Part shown: one piece after another, positions 12,678-25,754 of the stretch
Numbering within the stretch: the stretch's first letter is position 1
Layout: each line of letters starts with the position of its first letter
Source of the DNA: Dirofilaria immitis
Lineage: Eukaryota > Nematoda > Chromadorea > Rhabditida > Onchocercidae
Assembly: GCA_024305405.1 (NCBI GenBank)
Contig: JAKNDB010000018.1
Span: 62,001 to 126,000, forward strand
DNA: 64,000 nt
Direction: 5' to 3'
The notes under the pieces: generated by a model
What the model was told of the DNA's origin: nothing
What the model saw: only the letters and a program-made list of their open reading frames with translations
The model's database searches: none
Made by a program: the position numbers and the translations under genes

Positions 12678-15600
12678 TTACATAAATGAAGATTTATTTC
12701 CTAAGTTATCTTCTGGAAATGAGTTCTGCCTACGAATAGCAATCTTAACACTACGATTTACATCTTCTGATGAAACACTTCGTTGTCGAGTTAACATGGA
12801 GTTATCTACATCATTCATCGAAATTTTTCCACCATTATTCCGTAAATTTAAATTATTTACAGTAACGTGATTAGCGAGAATATTTTCTACGTTAGTAGTA
12901 TTTTTTCGGCTCAATGCTTCTTCTGATTCCTCCATCAGATCTTCCAATTTACATAACATAGATGCTTGTGATAATCCGAGATGACCAACATATCGACCAT
13001 CACCAGTTGTCGTAGGTGATATATGCTTTAACGTAAGCGGCAAATCTTCATCTATAAAAACCTCTTAAAGTAATTTTAAAATTAAGAAAAAAAGGCACTG
13101 AAATATTTCAAAAAAATTTTTGATATTTTAAAGTTTAGAAATATTTATTTAGAAATAATGTTACAATAAAAAGTTTAGCTCTCTTTTTAATTATATGCGA
13201 ACTTTTAATCTGCTCATTTTAAATTAAAATTTTTTTACGATTTAATTTTGAAAGCGATTCTCTTGCATTTTCGTTTCCTAAAAAGAAAAAAAATCTGTTT
13301 ACCTGATAAGTTGACATTTGGATTATCATAAGATTCATTGATAATCGTTTCTAGAACACGATTTAAACTGCTTCGACGACTTTCATTATTAACCGCCCAT
13401 TTTGTACAGCCTTTTTCTAGGCCTGGTAATTCGTCCACACTTTGACCTGTTTTGTAACCGTAATCATCACCATTTTGGATCGTATTGAAATGTGAATGAC
13501 TTAATGACCTTTAATATATATACGTGGTTAAATAACTGTGTACAATAATAATAATTGATAATACTGATAAACAATAGGTAACACTGATAAGAAATTGATA
13601 ATATTTCTCATTCATTGAAATTTGCTTTGCTGCAAGCAAAAAAAACGTGAAAGATTAAAAACAAAGTTTTCTGAACAAGAAATCGCCTACTTCTTTAAAG
13701 AAAGCAAACAGCTCAAATTAATTAATTAAGTTTTTATAAGAAATAATTACCTTACCTACCAAATTTATGGCGAACAATATTCATGATACCACCATGATGA
13801 TCAGTTCTAAAAATTTAAACCTTTAAAAAAATAAAATTTAAATTTAAATCTTTTCTATACGTTATTAGAATAACATTTATCTTGCGCTTGCATCATTTCA
13901 TGCCACAATGTTCGGATTCTCAGACAAAAAATTTTTGTGTTTTTGGAAATTGAAATTAAAATAGAAAAGTTATGGAATTAAATGAAGAAATTTTTTTTAA
14001 TATTTCAATTCTTTTCTAAATTTACTATAACTATTTGATGCTTTTGATATTTCGTAAGAAAAATCATGATTATAATTATTTATCATAGACTTATTTCTAA
14101 CTATGATATCCTTTCAAAGTTAATTAAATCTTATCAATATTTTATCACACATAGTTTTCAATTTCGCCTTACTTTCCTCCACGCAAACTGTGTCGCATCG
14201 AATTTCGTAAAAATCCCGTAATTGAACAATGATTTTCTATTCCACGTGATAAAGGCAACATTTTAATTTTTCCATTTTGATCAGTTAATCTAAAGAAATT
14301 TGAATTGTAACAGAAAATAATGATTACTTAAAAATGAAAACTTCCTATAAAAATAATGAATCATTTTTTCATTTTTAAATTTAAAATCCATCCATAAATA
14401 ATATCATTTGTAAAATAAATTTCATAAAAATAATAATATTTTTACCTAACGTTTGCAGTTGAACCGGTTAAACCAGAAAGTCGATATTCTCCACGAGCTG
14501 ATTCTGCTGAATATAACGGTTCGATTTGTGCTTCACTCCAGAAAATATCCTTCAATAATGCTGGTGTTTTGCTACATCCAGCATCTACAATTGTTAGGCC
14601 TACCTAAAATGATAAAAACAAGCCAGATATCATTCTTAATTATTTAAATTTCATTTTTTAAATTATCCATTTCAAATTTATTTCTAAATTACTCATATTT
14701 CTCAAATACATACATATATAATATATATATTATATTCATGTGCTCACTTCTTTATTCATTTATCATTAAGAGAAATACAGAAAAGGATTACGGTAAGATT
14801 TTTATCGAGAAGAAAATTGCATTCAAAATCATCATCATCTTCACCAAATGGATTCAACATTGCTTCAGCTACTTTTAACCATCCCATATAGAAAACAAAT
14901 TGAATAACAGTCATAAGTGGAAGATATTCATGCATCTGTAATTTTAATATTCTTAAAAATTAATAATATATAAGCAAATAAACAAAATCGAATTTTAGAT
15001 TTCTGTTAATGGTTAGTAAAGCATATATAAGTTGATGATGTAAGCTTAGAATTTTGCTGCACGATTTTTATGAAATGGATTTCATGACCTTCACTTGTAA
15101 GGCCTGCCTTGAAAAGTTGTTGCTTGGCTACATCCCATTTGCTAGATAGGCCTGTTACCGGCAAGCTTACTGTAATACAATTAAATAATCAAGTAAGTTA
15201 TAAAGTACCAAAACACTTGAAAATTAATTAACAAGTTATAAGGGGATTAATGGATTTTTGGCTTAAAAACTAAAAAATAAAAAAAAAAAGGTTAGAAATA
15301 AAATGTGAAATAGTTTCTTACGGATAGCTTCTAAATATCTACGTATGTATATATTGGATCAAAGATATTTATAAAAATTTAAAAATTCGCCATTTTTTTT
15401 TTTTTGAAAAGTTGAAAAATTAATTCTGAAGTAAATTTATAATTAAAAAATTATTAACCGATGATGAATCATTTTGCGCTTTTTCACTTGAAATATATTG
15501 TCTGGCAAAGGCACCAACAAGAAAATATGTATGAACAGCAAGGACAATTAATTGTGGATACATAATTGGCAATGGTACCCAATCAAAGTTACATAAAATT

Positions 15601-18370
15601 GCTAAATTTGTACGAAATCGTTTAATTTCCTGCAAAATGTCAATTCAATTACTGAAAAATGGATGAAATTTTGGTTGATTATTTATCAACAAAATAGAAT
15701 CGAACAATATGATAAATTAAATTTATCAATATCAATTTTGTTTTTATTTTAAAAAATGTTAAAAAAATGTTGTTTATATTTTATCAGAAAATACTCATTA
15801 ATAGATTAATGATATCTTAACATAAGAAATGTTCTTTTATCAGATATATACATATTATAATATGATTAAATATGATGATTTAATAAAAAAAAAAGGTCCT
15901 TTCTTTATCCAAAATTGAATTATTCCAAAATATAAATTGTAGTAGTAATTAATATTAATAAAATTTTTGTTGATAAAATAAAATCAATTTTGAAATTTTC
16001 ATAAATAAATTAATATAAAAAACAAAAAGCATTAAACTATGCTATATATGTATATACTTGCTAAAATGATTAAATGAATAAAATAATTGATTGTATAGAT
16101 TTAAATTTTTCCGACAAATCAATTTATAATAAATTATCATTAATAAATATCTAAAAGATAATTTTGATAAAATTCTCGAAATTAGTCAATTGAAGAAAAA
16201 AAGTGAATAAATCATTTACTTCGCCAACTTTTTCAAGCAAAACATCACTTGAAATTTTTTGCTGATTTCGTGCTTCTTGACAAAGTGATAATGCCCATTG
16301 AAATGGCATCCAATATTTAGCATAACGATATTGAATTGCATCATATTTTTCCTTCTCATGTTTCATCATAAAACCTATAATTAATAACTTATTTTACTGT
16401 CTACTTGATATTACTTTTTTTTAAAGAAATTAATTTAAATTTTGTTATACCTTAATTTTTACAACAATACAATTTGTAAAAGATTGAATTAAAAATTATA
16501 TAATTTTAAACATTAAATTATAAATTATGTAATTCAGGAGAGCTTAAAGAAAAAGGAAAAAAAAGACGAAAATTACTTAACAAACGTTTTTTTTTGACGT
16601 ATACGTAAAATTTCAATCAACTATTTTAATCTGATTTTTATTAAAAATTATACCAGCTGCAACTAATGCTTCAATTGTTGGAAAACGTTTTCGTACACGC
16701 ATACTGATATCACGAAAAACAAGCGCTTGTGATAGTACGCAATATCGTATGATATTTCGGCGTAACATTCGTGCTCGATCATCCGAACCTTTCACATATG
16801 CTGCTATCATTAAAGCTATACTATAAAATGATATATTTAATAAACTTATGAAAATATTAGTAATATTTTTTTTAATTTAAATTAATTATTTATGTAATGA
16901 GACTATTAGGTTCTTTTTATGCAATTCTCTTTGATATAATAATTGAAAAATTTAATGATTGGTATGAATTTACTAAGAAAAAAGAACACTGCAACGATAT
17001 CCAATCAATTAATTACGATTTTAATTAGCATTAATACTAATTAAGAAAATCTTATTAAAAAAATCAGCTTAGAACTTTTTATTAGCAAAATTTCATTCTT
17101 ACAATTGTGTACAATTTTAATGATAATCAATTGTATACAATTTTAATGATAATCAATTGTATACAATTTTAATGATAATCAATTGTATACAATTTTAATG
17201 ATAATCAATTGTATACAATTTTAATGATAATCAATTGTATACAATTTTAATGATGATTTTCAATATGTTTTAATGTTTTAATTTTATGAATTAAATTAAT
17301 AAATGGAAGGATTAAAATTTTTGCTTTTCTATTTTTAATTTGTATTAAATAAAAATAAATAAATTTTGTAGAATAACAAAAAAATTTGAGAAAAAAAAAG
17401 GTCAAATATATTAGCATAAAAATAAATATGAACGACTAACTTATCGATGTAGCCAATATTTACAAAAAAATTGACCCATCTAGAGAGGACAATTGTAACA
17501 AAAAAGCCAAGCATAAAATTCAATGGAATATAATCCAATTTTTCATCACAATAACGTATGAATTGTTCAAATTTACTAAAACAATTAATTGGAAATAAAT
17601 GATGATAAAGAAATAAATTTGGAATGAAATTGTAATGATTTTAATATCACGATCATTACTATTTATTATCTATCTTATTGAAATTAACAATTATATAAAT
17701 TATGATGATATGATAGCAAAATAATTGTTAAATTATTTCATTTAATATGTTAACTATTTATGTTGTTAAATTGTTTTGAAAAAAAATTTCAATTTGAAGT
17801 CAATAAAATAATTCTATTCTGTGAACTTAATAATTTTTATGCAAAATAATTTTATTCTATAATTTCATTTTATTCTTTATTCTAGAATAGTGATATATTT
17901 TAATGATACATGATAATGATAATCTGTTCGCCTTTTCAAATACAAACAATATTTCTTACCATTAATTAATAACTTACCTTTTTTTTCTTTTAAATTTTAT
18001 TAAAATGTTTGAGTTAAATGCATGATATGAATATATTAATATATTTCAATAAATATAAATAAATAATCAAATAAAATTGATTAGTCTTTATTATTTTATT
18101 TATTTCAAATTTGGATAAATAAATTTTAAAATTTCTGCATGTTCATTTTTTTGCTAAAAGATTTGTAAAATTATATTAAAAAAATTTGTACCTAATTTGT
18201 TCATTTGTTAAAGCAATTCGATATATCACTGATATTGCAGAGAATAGTACCATCCAAACAAATAATTCAAGTATTACCGATTTCCATATGCTACCACGCC
18301 ATCGGAATAAAAGTTTGAATAAAGTCCAAGGTCGAGAAGTTGAAACATCCAAGTTATACTGAACAGTCAT
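12678..18370 (-). CDS. Bestrophin family anion channel, copy 2
   Basis: Eleven exons, all in phase: 18370-18192, 17575-17441, 16820-16654, 16374-16220, 15629-15459, 14935-14792, 14603-14446, 14289-14173, 13806-13756, 13508-13303 and 13051-12678. The total is 1,857 nt, giving 618 aa with no frame break. Exons 1-7 match copy 1 in phase and almost in length (179, 135/134, 167, 155, 171/168, 144, 158/155). The start is [15 protein letters not shown]. Pore-neck motif IPLNFMLGF and Ca2+-clasp motif [13 protein letters not shown] are both kept, so a working chloride channel is expected. The cytosolic tail after exon 7 is longer than in copy 1. It is rich in N, S, E and R and contains RRQNSFPED near the end, a possible basophilic kinase site. 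The copies are tandem paralogs of old date, alike only in the channel core. Confidence 0.94.
15085..15175 (-). pseudogene. Probable exon-7 relic inside bestrophin 2 intron
   Basis: On the minus strand, within the intron between exons 5 and 6, TTTTCAAG|GCAGGCCTTACAAGTG resembles the start of exon 7, ATTTTAG|GTAGGCCTAACAATTG (reading AGLT against VGLT). The flanking 80 bp is open on the minus strand and more GC-rich than its surroundings. It is out of order (before exon 6) and diverges after the first codons, so it is most likely a decayed duplicated exon. A chance match is possible. Confidence 0.35.
17102..17257. repeat. 26-bp minisatellite, six copies
   Basis: The unit CAATTGTATACAATTTTAAT plus GATAAT is repeated every 26 bp from 17102; the first copy has GTGT in place of GTAT. 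Each unit holds the perfect 12-bp palindrome ATTGTATACAAT. It lies in the intron between exons 2 and 3 of bestrophin copy 2 and is unrelated in sequence to the 41-bp array in copy 1. Confidence 0.93.
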
Positions 18371-21260
18371 TTTCTATAAAATTATCAAATAATTTTACCA
18401 TTCCACGATTAAAACTTTATCGTTTACAATTTTTTGATGAATGATAATTTTTATCATCAATCAAAATTTTTCTTTTTTTTTATTTGCAAGAAATACTGAA
18501 CGGTAATGAAAAGAGGATAATAAATATATATTTGTTGTCCTCAATTTTCGATCATTTTCTACAGATAGAATTTCAATTTTTTTTTTTTATTAGATAAATC
18601 GTTTTCGTTTTTCATCTTTTCTTTTTTTCGTCATTCTTTTTTATGACAAACGAATGAATTTGTCATTTATTTTTACAAATAATCATTTACATCGAATATT
18701 GTAAACAATTTTCGAAATTATTCATCACTGAAATAACGAAACATATATTAATTATAATTTGCTCATACAATTAACTAACTGATTAATTATTATCATTATC
18801 AAAATAATCAATCATTTCTAAATATTGATATAATTTTGAAATAATGATACATTTTGCATAATTCTTTTCGATATTTTTAGAAAATAAAAAAACTTATCAG
18901 TTTATATTTATCTATTGCTTATCTTTTTCACAATGTATTCAAATAAAATTTGCGCTTTGATAATTCTTGATAATCATTCATTCATAATCATTCAAATTAA
19001 TTATCATATAAAATAAGTTAAAAATTCAAATTTGAATTATCACTAAAAATTAATTAAAATGATTATAACAATTAAATTTTAATATTTAGCAAAAGAGAAA
19101 AAAGAAAATGAATGAATTGATTTTTGATAACTTAAAAAGCTTAATGTATGATAAAAAAAAAAAAATTTATTGAAGAAATACAAATATTGATAAATAGGAA
19201 CATTTATTTGATTAAATAAAAAGTATTTACAAATTAAATAATGTTCAATAGTACCGTTTTGTATTCTAGATTTTGAAAATGCCTGCCTTCTTTCACCTTT
19301 CATCTTTTGCTATTGAATTTTTAGATGAATAAACACATCCCTATTCTTGGAATCTTTTTAAAAGCAGAAATATATTTCTTATAATTTATTCAAAACTAAT
19401 TGTTTATTTCCTATTTTTGCAAAAAAAAAATAGGAAATGAAATGAAATGATTTTTATAAATGAATTAATTTAAGTATTAAAAATTCTAAAATTAAATTAT
19501 TTTTATTAATTGCTATAAAAATTCAAAGAAATTTATTAAAAATAAATAAAAAGATATCTGATATTTTTCATAATTTGAATTGTTGAAAATTTAAAGAAAA
19601 AAAATTTAATAAATATTTTCCAAAATAATGACACCGTTACGAAATCATGATTTGCTTCGTAGCACTATTTGTCTATTTGTACGAAAGAAATGCAAGTGAT
19701 AGAAGGTTTGACAGATTGATTAAATTAGATGAATTCTAGTTTTTCTCGAGAAAAAAGAAGAAAAAAGGATGACAAACCAAAAGAAACTGGAAAAAAAATG
19801 AAAAGTATAATAGAAAGGTTAATTTGAAGTAGGCTAGAATGATTGTTTTTTTAATAAATAGTAACACGAATTAATTCCATTTTTAAATGTTTCTTTAAAT
19901 TATTTCATTTCTTTTTTCTCTCTCTCTCTTATTATTTTTATTATCTCTCTTTATGATAGCTTAATTATAAATAAAAATTTATGCAATAAATGCTCATTTA
20001 GCTTCTTCGATTTAAAATTAATTTTTATTATTTACAAAGATTTATATGATTTTTGCATAAGCAGGATAAGATAAGAGAGTATGGTAATCATTTTTAAACA
20101 AATATCTATTTTTAAATTAATAATAAAATATTGAAATAGAAGCGAAGAAATAATATATTTAGAAATGTTTGTTAGTAACTATATCGATCACTTTGATCGT
20201 TGATAAGAAAATATGCTGATCATTTTTGAAAAACATGAATATATATATATATATATATTTCCTAATAAGCAATAAAATATTGGAGTGATAGAGAAGAAAT
20301 GATAATTTAGAAATTATTAACAATATCATGCATTTTTACCATTAAAGGTTACCGACAATCATATCAGAATTACTTTTATTAGTCATATGACTTGATGATA
20401 TATATTATTTGAAAACAGTAAGACAAAAAAAGAGCTTCAGATTGCGTAATAATTTGAATGACAATACTGTAATATAATTTGGCATGATACTATAATATAA
20501 TCTAATGTAATAGTGTGATATGATTTAACGTAATACTGTAATATAATTTATATATGCTAAGAAAAATTAATCTATTTTTATAAGTGCAACGATATCGTTA
20601 TTTTTGTGTAAATGAATTGCTCATAGCGATAAAATAATAGACAAAATATCATAAATATTCTATCATATCTTAAACTAATGAATTTCAGAATTCATCAACA
20701 ACGTTGAATCATATGCGGCATCTATTAAAAATTTAATGAATCGTTTAAGAATATCATTAAAAAACGAAAAACGAAAAAATTGTCAAAAATTGTTTTAAAA
20801 TATTGGATGAATTTGATTAAAAATGTTTTATAGGTATGCATCGAGAATGCAAAAATAAAAAAAAAAAAACAAGTCAGAAATAGTCAGTTATGCTCTTTTT
20901 CTTTTTTTTTTGCGATGAACTCATGTGAATTTCAGCAGTCAAGGAAAAAGAAAAGGTAATAGAAATAAAAGAGTAATGATTATCGAAGGTCAATCAAATT
21001 AAATATATTTGGAAAAAAAAGAAAAAAACATAAATTTTTACAAAAGAAACTTTTTCTTACTTTTCTTTCTTTTGCCATTTGATTTAATAAAAAATTAAAA
21101 AATAAATAAATGATGCAATTAATTGTTTGCTTTTTTTATCTTTTAAAATACAAAGTATAATTTTAATATTTTTCTTTTTTAATTATTAAAAATTAATAAT
21201 AAAATTTCACACATTTTGTACAAAATATAAATAAGAATTTAAAAACAATAAAAAAACGAC

Positions 21261-21311
<51 letters not shown>

Positions 21312-23865
21312 GGGAGAGAGAGAGGGAGAGAGAGAATATTATTACATTTATTTTATGAAATAATTCAATATTAAATATAAATGAAAATATTTTTATTAAA
21401 AGAAATAATACTAATAAATTTTAAAAAATTAAAATAAATGATGTGAGAAGAAAAAGTATCATTTTGTTTATGGAATAACAGTGCTAAAAAAAGAAAAAGA
21501 AAAATCATTTAATTTAATTCACCTATTTTACCTGTCATCTTATCTTCCGGTCTCATTTATTTTCTAGCTGTAACCTTCAATTGCATATATCTCATTCATA
21601 TTATTATTACTATTACTATTTATAATATGTAAATAACAATTATGCAATATCAAAAAAAAATATTTAATATTAAGATCAATAAAAGGGAAAAGATCACTGA
21701 TAGTATCGGTGTATTTATAACTCATAATAATTCTTGACATATAATTGTTACAAAATGATCAAAAATCATAAATAGATGATGGTGAATTGGAGAAATAATA
21801 GATGATGGGAAAAAGTTATTATAAGGGATTTATGATTCCTCCAATTTTATGCCAAATATTATCATCATAACTGATAGAGGAAATGTTATTCAAGCATTTT
21901 AATAACATTTTGAAATCAATTAGTAATAGTATTAACAATTGATATTGTATTTTGCATTTTTAATGAATCTTACAAAACAGTCAATTATTACTGTACAATA
22001 TATTTTAATAAATAATAAAAAAATGATTTTACTGAATGATATAAAATATTGATTAATTAAATGATGATAAATCATTGATTAGATTTTGATAACGATTGCT
22101 GATTTAAAGTTGCGATCTGACCGTAATATTGGCTTTATTTAATTTCGGTCCAGTTCTGATTTATCCGTAATACTGGCTTATATTAATTTCAGTATCAGCT
22201 ATGTTCTATTCATAGCATCGGTTTATTTTGCTTTCGAAGATATCATACAATTAAATCTTAACATTTAATGCCGATTATCAATAACTGTAATTCAGGTGGT
22301 TGAATTATATAATTCGTTATAAAAACATATCACTACATCTGCAATGATAATTAATAACATTTTTAATTTTTCAGAATTATTACTTTAATCATTTTACAGC
22401 GATACTTTAATTTATATTAAATTATTTGCCTAAAAGTTTTAGATTACGAAGAGATTTTTAGATACTTAAAAATATATTAATCAATGCATTCATCTTATTC
22501 TTTCAATCATTATTAACTTGATGTTTCAAAAATGATTAATTTCATTCATATTGATTCAATTATTACTATCATCTTTTATATATCCTCAATTTATATAATC
22601 TTAAATATTGCTTCTATTCAGAATATTGCGTATCAGAATAAATACAGATGCTATTTATAATTACTTCATAAATTCAATCAATACAATCATCCCAGAATAA
22701 AATCACTGCAAATTAATTTGAATATTTGAAAAGAGAAGAAACAATCGATATTGGAAGATTGAAACCGCGGAAATATTTCGATACGTATTTCTTACATTCG
22801 TTTTCAAGTCATGTGCATATCCAATCATCCATTCCTATTTTCTCCTACAATTTGAAATTTGATGATATCATTTTTCAGGTTATATTTAATTACATCATTT
22901 TGTGCCCTTTTCGCATTTGCAGTTCAATGATATATTTTACGCAACATATCCAATATAGTGCTCTTTTTTATGCAAATTTTGCATTCATATGATAAGAAAT
23001 CATTGTTGCAATCAGTATGTAGGACATGCAATATTGATGAATAGTAATATTGATCTTTAGATTTCTATCAATCAATATTGTTATATTTCTCACCTACTAT
23101 TTACGCATCATATAAAGATGCCCTATAAACTACTGATGAAACTGCAACTTACAATTTACCGGATAGAATGGAACAAAATTAGTATGAATAGAAGGTAAGT
23201 GTAAGTGTGATCTATCGCAACTTGGTTGCCAGAAATGGAATGAAAAATTTCATATGATTTGGAAGCAACAGTTAAATAATCTATCCCTCTAGCAGATATT
23301 GCTTCGTTTCTTTGTAATAGGAGGATTAAGACTGGGGAATGGTTTTAGCTGTTGATAATTACGTTGTATATAAATGTTTGAACATGTATTAAAATTTTAT
23401 TTGATTTTAGTTAATAGCACGTATTGAATTAACGTAAATCGTACGAGCTGCATTTATTGATATGTATGATTGCCATAAATAAGATCAATGGTTGACGGTG
23501 AAGGTGACGAAGGAGTCGTACGAAATGTTGCAGATATTAATGGTTAATATATTTTTTTCTTTTTCTTTGAGTAATTAATTTGTTACTGATGAGTTGGATT
23601 AAAGGGAATAACTTGACAAAGCTATTATAATCATTTCCGGATATGCGCAATTGATCGATTGTGATATCATTGGATTGAAATGATGAACAAAAAGAAAGAA
23701 AAATGATTATCACAGAACATAGATTCATTATAATCTTTTTCAAGACTGAGATAGAAAATAGAGGAATGTTAATTTTTAATAGTTTCAAATGATATGAAAA
23801 GTTTGGAAAATTCTACAATATATTTTTTTCCAACTATTATTTAAGATAAGTTTAACTTCATAGAA
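18371..23865. other. Long gene-free region between bestrophin 2 and SGF11
   Basis: About 5.5 kb between two divergently transcribed genes, so it holds both promoters. It is very AT-rich with many A and T runs. Visible structure: a (GA)n tract at 21261-21336; irregular repeats of ATACTGTAATATAATTT around 20465-20550; a direct repeat built on CCGTAATA(T/C)TGGCTT at 22131 and 22165; a TA run near 20243. Open frames such as 22726-22992 lack family resemblance or splice context. No tRNA-like or spliced-leader-like element was recognised. Confidence 0.6.
21261..21336. repeat. (GA)n microsatellite
   Basis: An almost pure AG/GA dinucleotide run of about 75 bp with a few GGG interruptions. In the minus-strand sense it is a CT tract. 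It lies about 2.9 kb upstream of bestrophin 2 and 2.5 kb upstream of SGF11. A GAGA-type regulatory role is possible but not shown. Confidence 0.95.
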
Positions 23866-25754
23866 ATGAGTGAACAAGTATTCGAGTATTTATTGGGAAC
23901 AGTATTGTTGGAACCATGTTTCAAAGTTCATCGAATTGCCAAAATTACAAATGCTATATTACCACCTCCAATTGGTTAGTTTCAATTATTTCTAATAAAA
24001 AAAAGAGAAAAAAACTGATTAGATAAAGAGAAAGATGAAGGTTTACCCTACATTTTCATTTATATTTCCGAGAGAATAAATATTTTATGTTTTTTGTGCA
24101 TACAGAATTAGAAATAGATAGATAGTCATAGCTATATAATTAAAATAATTAAATAATATTTGAATTTTTTCATTTAATTAGCATAATATTTCAATTTTTT
24201 TAAATTATTCGTTGTTATTTCAGATGTACAAAACGAGCCAACCATAGTGGGAGAGTATGATATTTTTGGTAGCACATTAATTTCACAAACGAAACATCAA
24301 AAAAATATGGATGTCGTATGTGATGAATGCAAACGACCTATCGCAGCGAGTCGTTTTGCTCCACATCTTGAAAAATGCATGGGTATGGGACGAAGTAGTT
24401 CACGGTATGAGTTGATTAGTATATATTATTTTCATGCAATAATGAAATGTTACAATTATTATCGTATAAAACAGTATTACTATGACTAGTCGATGTTATA
24501 TTATATTGAGTAATCACTGGAATACATTTTGCATATTGATAATGTCCAAGAAAAATTAACTTAAACTTGAATAATTTACCTGAAATGAAAAGTTCACTCC
24601 TATTAATTATTTTTGTGCCAATTTTCAACTATGAAAACATTCACTTGAAGCTTGAGCAACTTCAAAAACTGAAATAATTCCTGAAGGCTACATATAATTA
24701 TAAAACTAAATACAATTAAGTTTAATTTTACAGATATAGCATGTAGTTGTTACAGTCATTTGTTGCTTTTTTATTATTCATATCTTTTCAAAATTATTTT
24801 TAAGCTATAATTATTCAAATTTTTTTTTGCAACTAAGGACCAGTATTACATCGATAAGAAGGACATTAATTTTTCATGCATAGTTGATACTGTTTTATTT
24901 ATATAATTACTTTTTGTTTTCATCTTTTCAATGCAAAAATATAATATCTCAGTTTATATCGCAATTAACATTCCTTCATTAAATCCATCCTTTGGTTCAG
25001 TCGCGTTTTCTGAACATTACAATGTTTCATAAGTAATAAAGCGTATAAGCAAAAAAATATGCTTCTAAAGAACTGAGATTTTATATTGCTTTCTGGATAT
25101 TAATTGAAGTGCTTAATTGTTTTATATGTTTTTCTTCTCTTTAGAGTTGCAAGACGTCGCATAAACCAAGCAATTAACTACACCAATTCAATGAAGAATT
25201 CACTTTCAGCAAGTCGTTTGCGTGAATATTCTGGTCGAGACAGTGATATGGATCATTCTGATGTATGTTATCTATCAAGATGGCATAGTTTTCAGCATAA
25301 TAGCTTTTCTTAGTTAAAGTGATGAAAAATAATAATTTCTTCTAGTTATTATGTGATTAAATAGTGCTGAGGCATAGTAGCCGTATTTCTGAAAGCTTCG
25401 AATATGTCGAGAAGACTTTAACTTATCGACAGGTCTTAGTTGTCAGTGGTTAACTTTATTGATAACTCATTTTCGAGATCTATCTTTGGAGCATAAATTG
25501 CATCGTTTATTAGATTTTTGATAGTTTGAAAATATAGTCAGAAATAAATTATGATCATCTTCAGATGATCATATTAAAGAAAATTAGCGTCAGAATTTAC
25601 TTCCTCAGAAATAGAATGATCACAAAAAATTATATTTCAGGAGGATTCACATCATACAGCTCCGGACGATGATGAAGATTGGGCAAGCAGTAGAAGATCT
25701 CGAAAGTCAAGAAAGACAAAACCAAGAAATCGGACAAAAACAGTATTCTATTGA
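23866..25754 (+). CDS. SGF11: SAGA-associated factor 11 (ATXN7L3/Sgf11) homolog
   Basis: Four exons: 23866-23974, 24224-24404, 25145-25262 and 25641-25754. They total 522 nt and 173 aa, with all phases matching. The N-terminal helix region contains [11 protein letters not shown], like human ATXN7L3 (FCFEVHRAVK), followed by a DIFG motif. Next is the Sgf11 zinc finger, [20 protein letters not shown] (C-x2-C-x11-H-x3-C), with GMGRSSSR immediately after it. The tail is acidic (DDDEDW) then basic ([14 protein letters not shown]), as in the human protein. Sgf11 activates the Ubp8/USP22 deubiquitinase module of the SAGA coactivator, which removes ubiquitin from histone H2B in the nucleus. The start codon was chosen as the first in-frame ATG giving the conserved helix. 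Confidence 0.95.

Noticed and set aside
15110..15140. Shared 15-mer TCTAGCAAATGGGAT between the bestrophin 2 intron patch and the APMAP-like exon (SSKWD)
   Set aside because: The match ends abruptly on both sides and the surrounding residues do not agree with the APMAP family, so coincidence is more likely than exon transfer.
22726..22992. 88-codon plus-strand open frame
   Set aside because: Low-complexity hydrophobic and serine content, no ATG-led start of note, no family match and no splice context.
18371..23865. Search for transposon or viral genes in the longest gene-free stretch
   Set aside because: No transposase, reverse transcriptase, terminal inverted repeats or long terminal repeats could be recognised; the region is AT-rich spacer with simple repeats.
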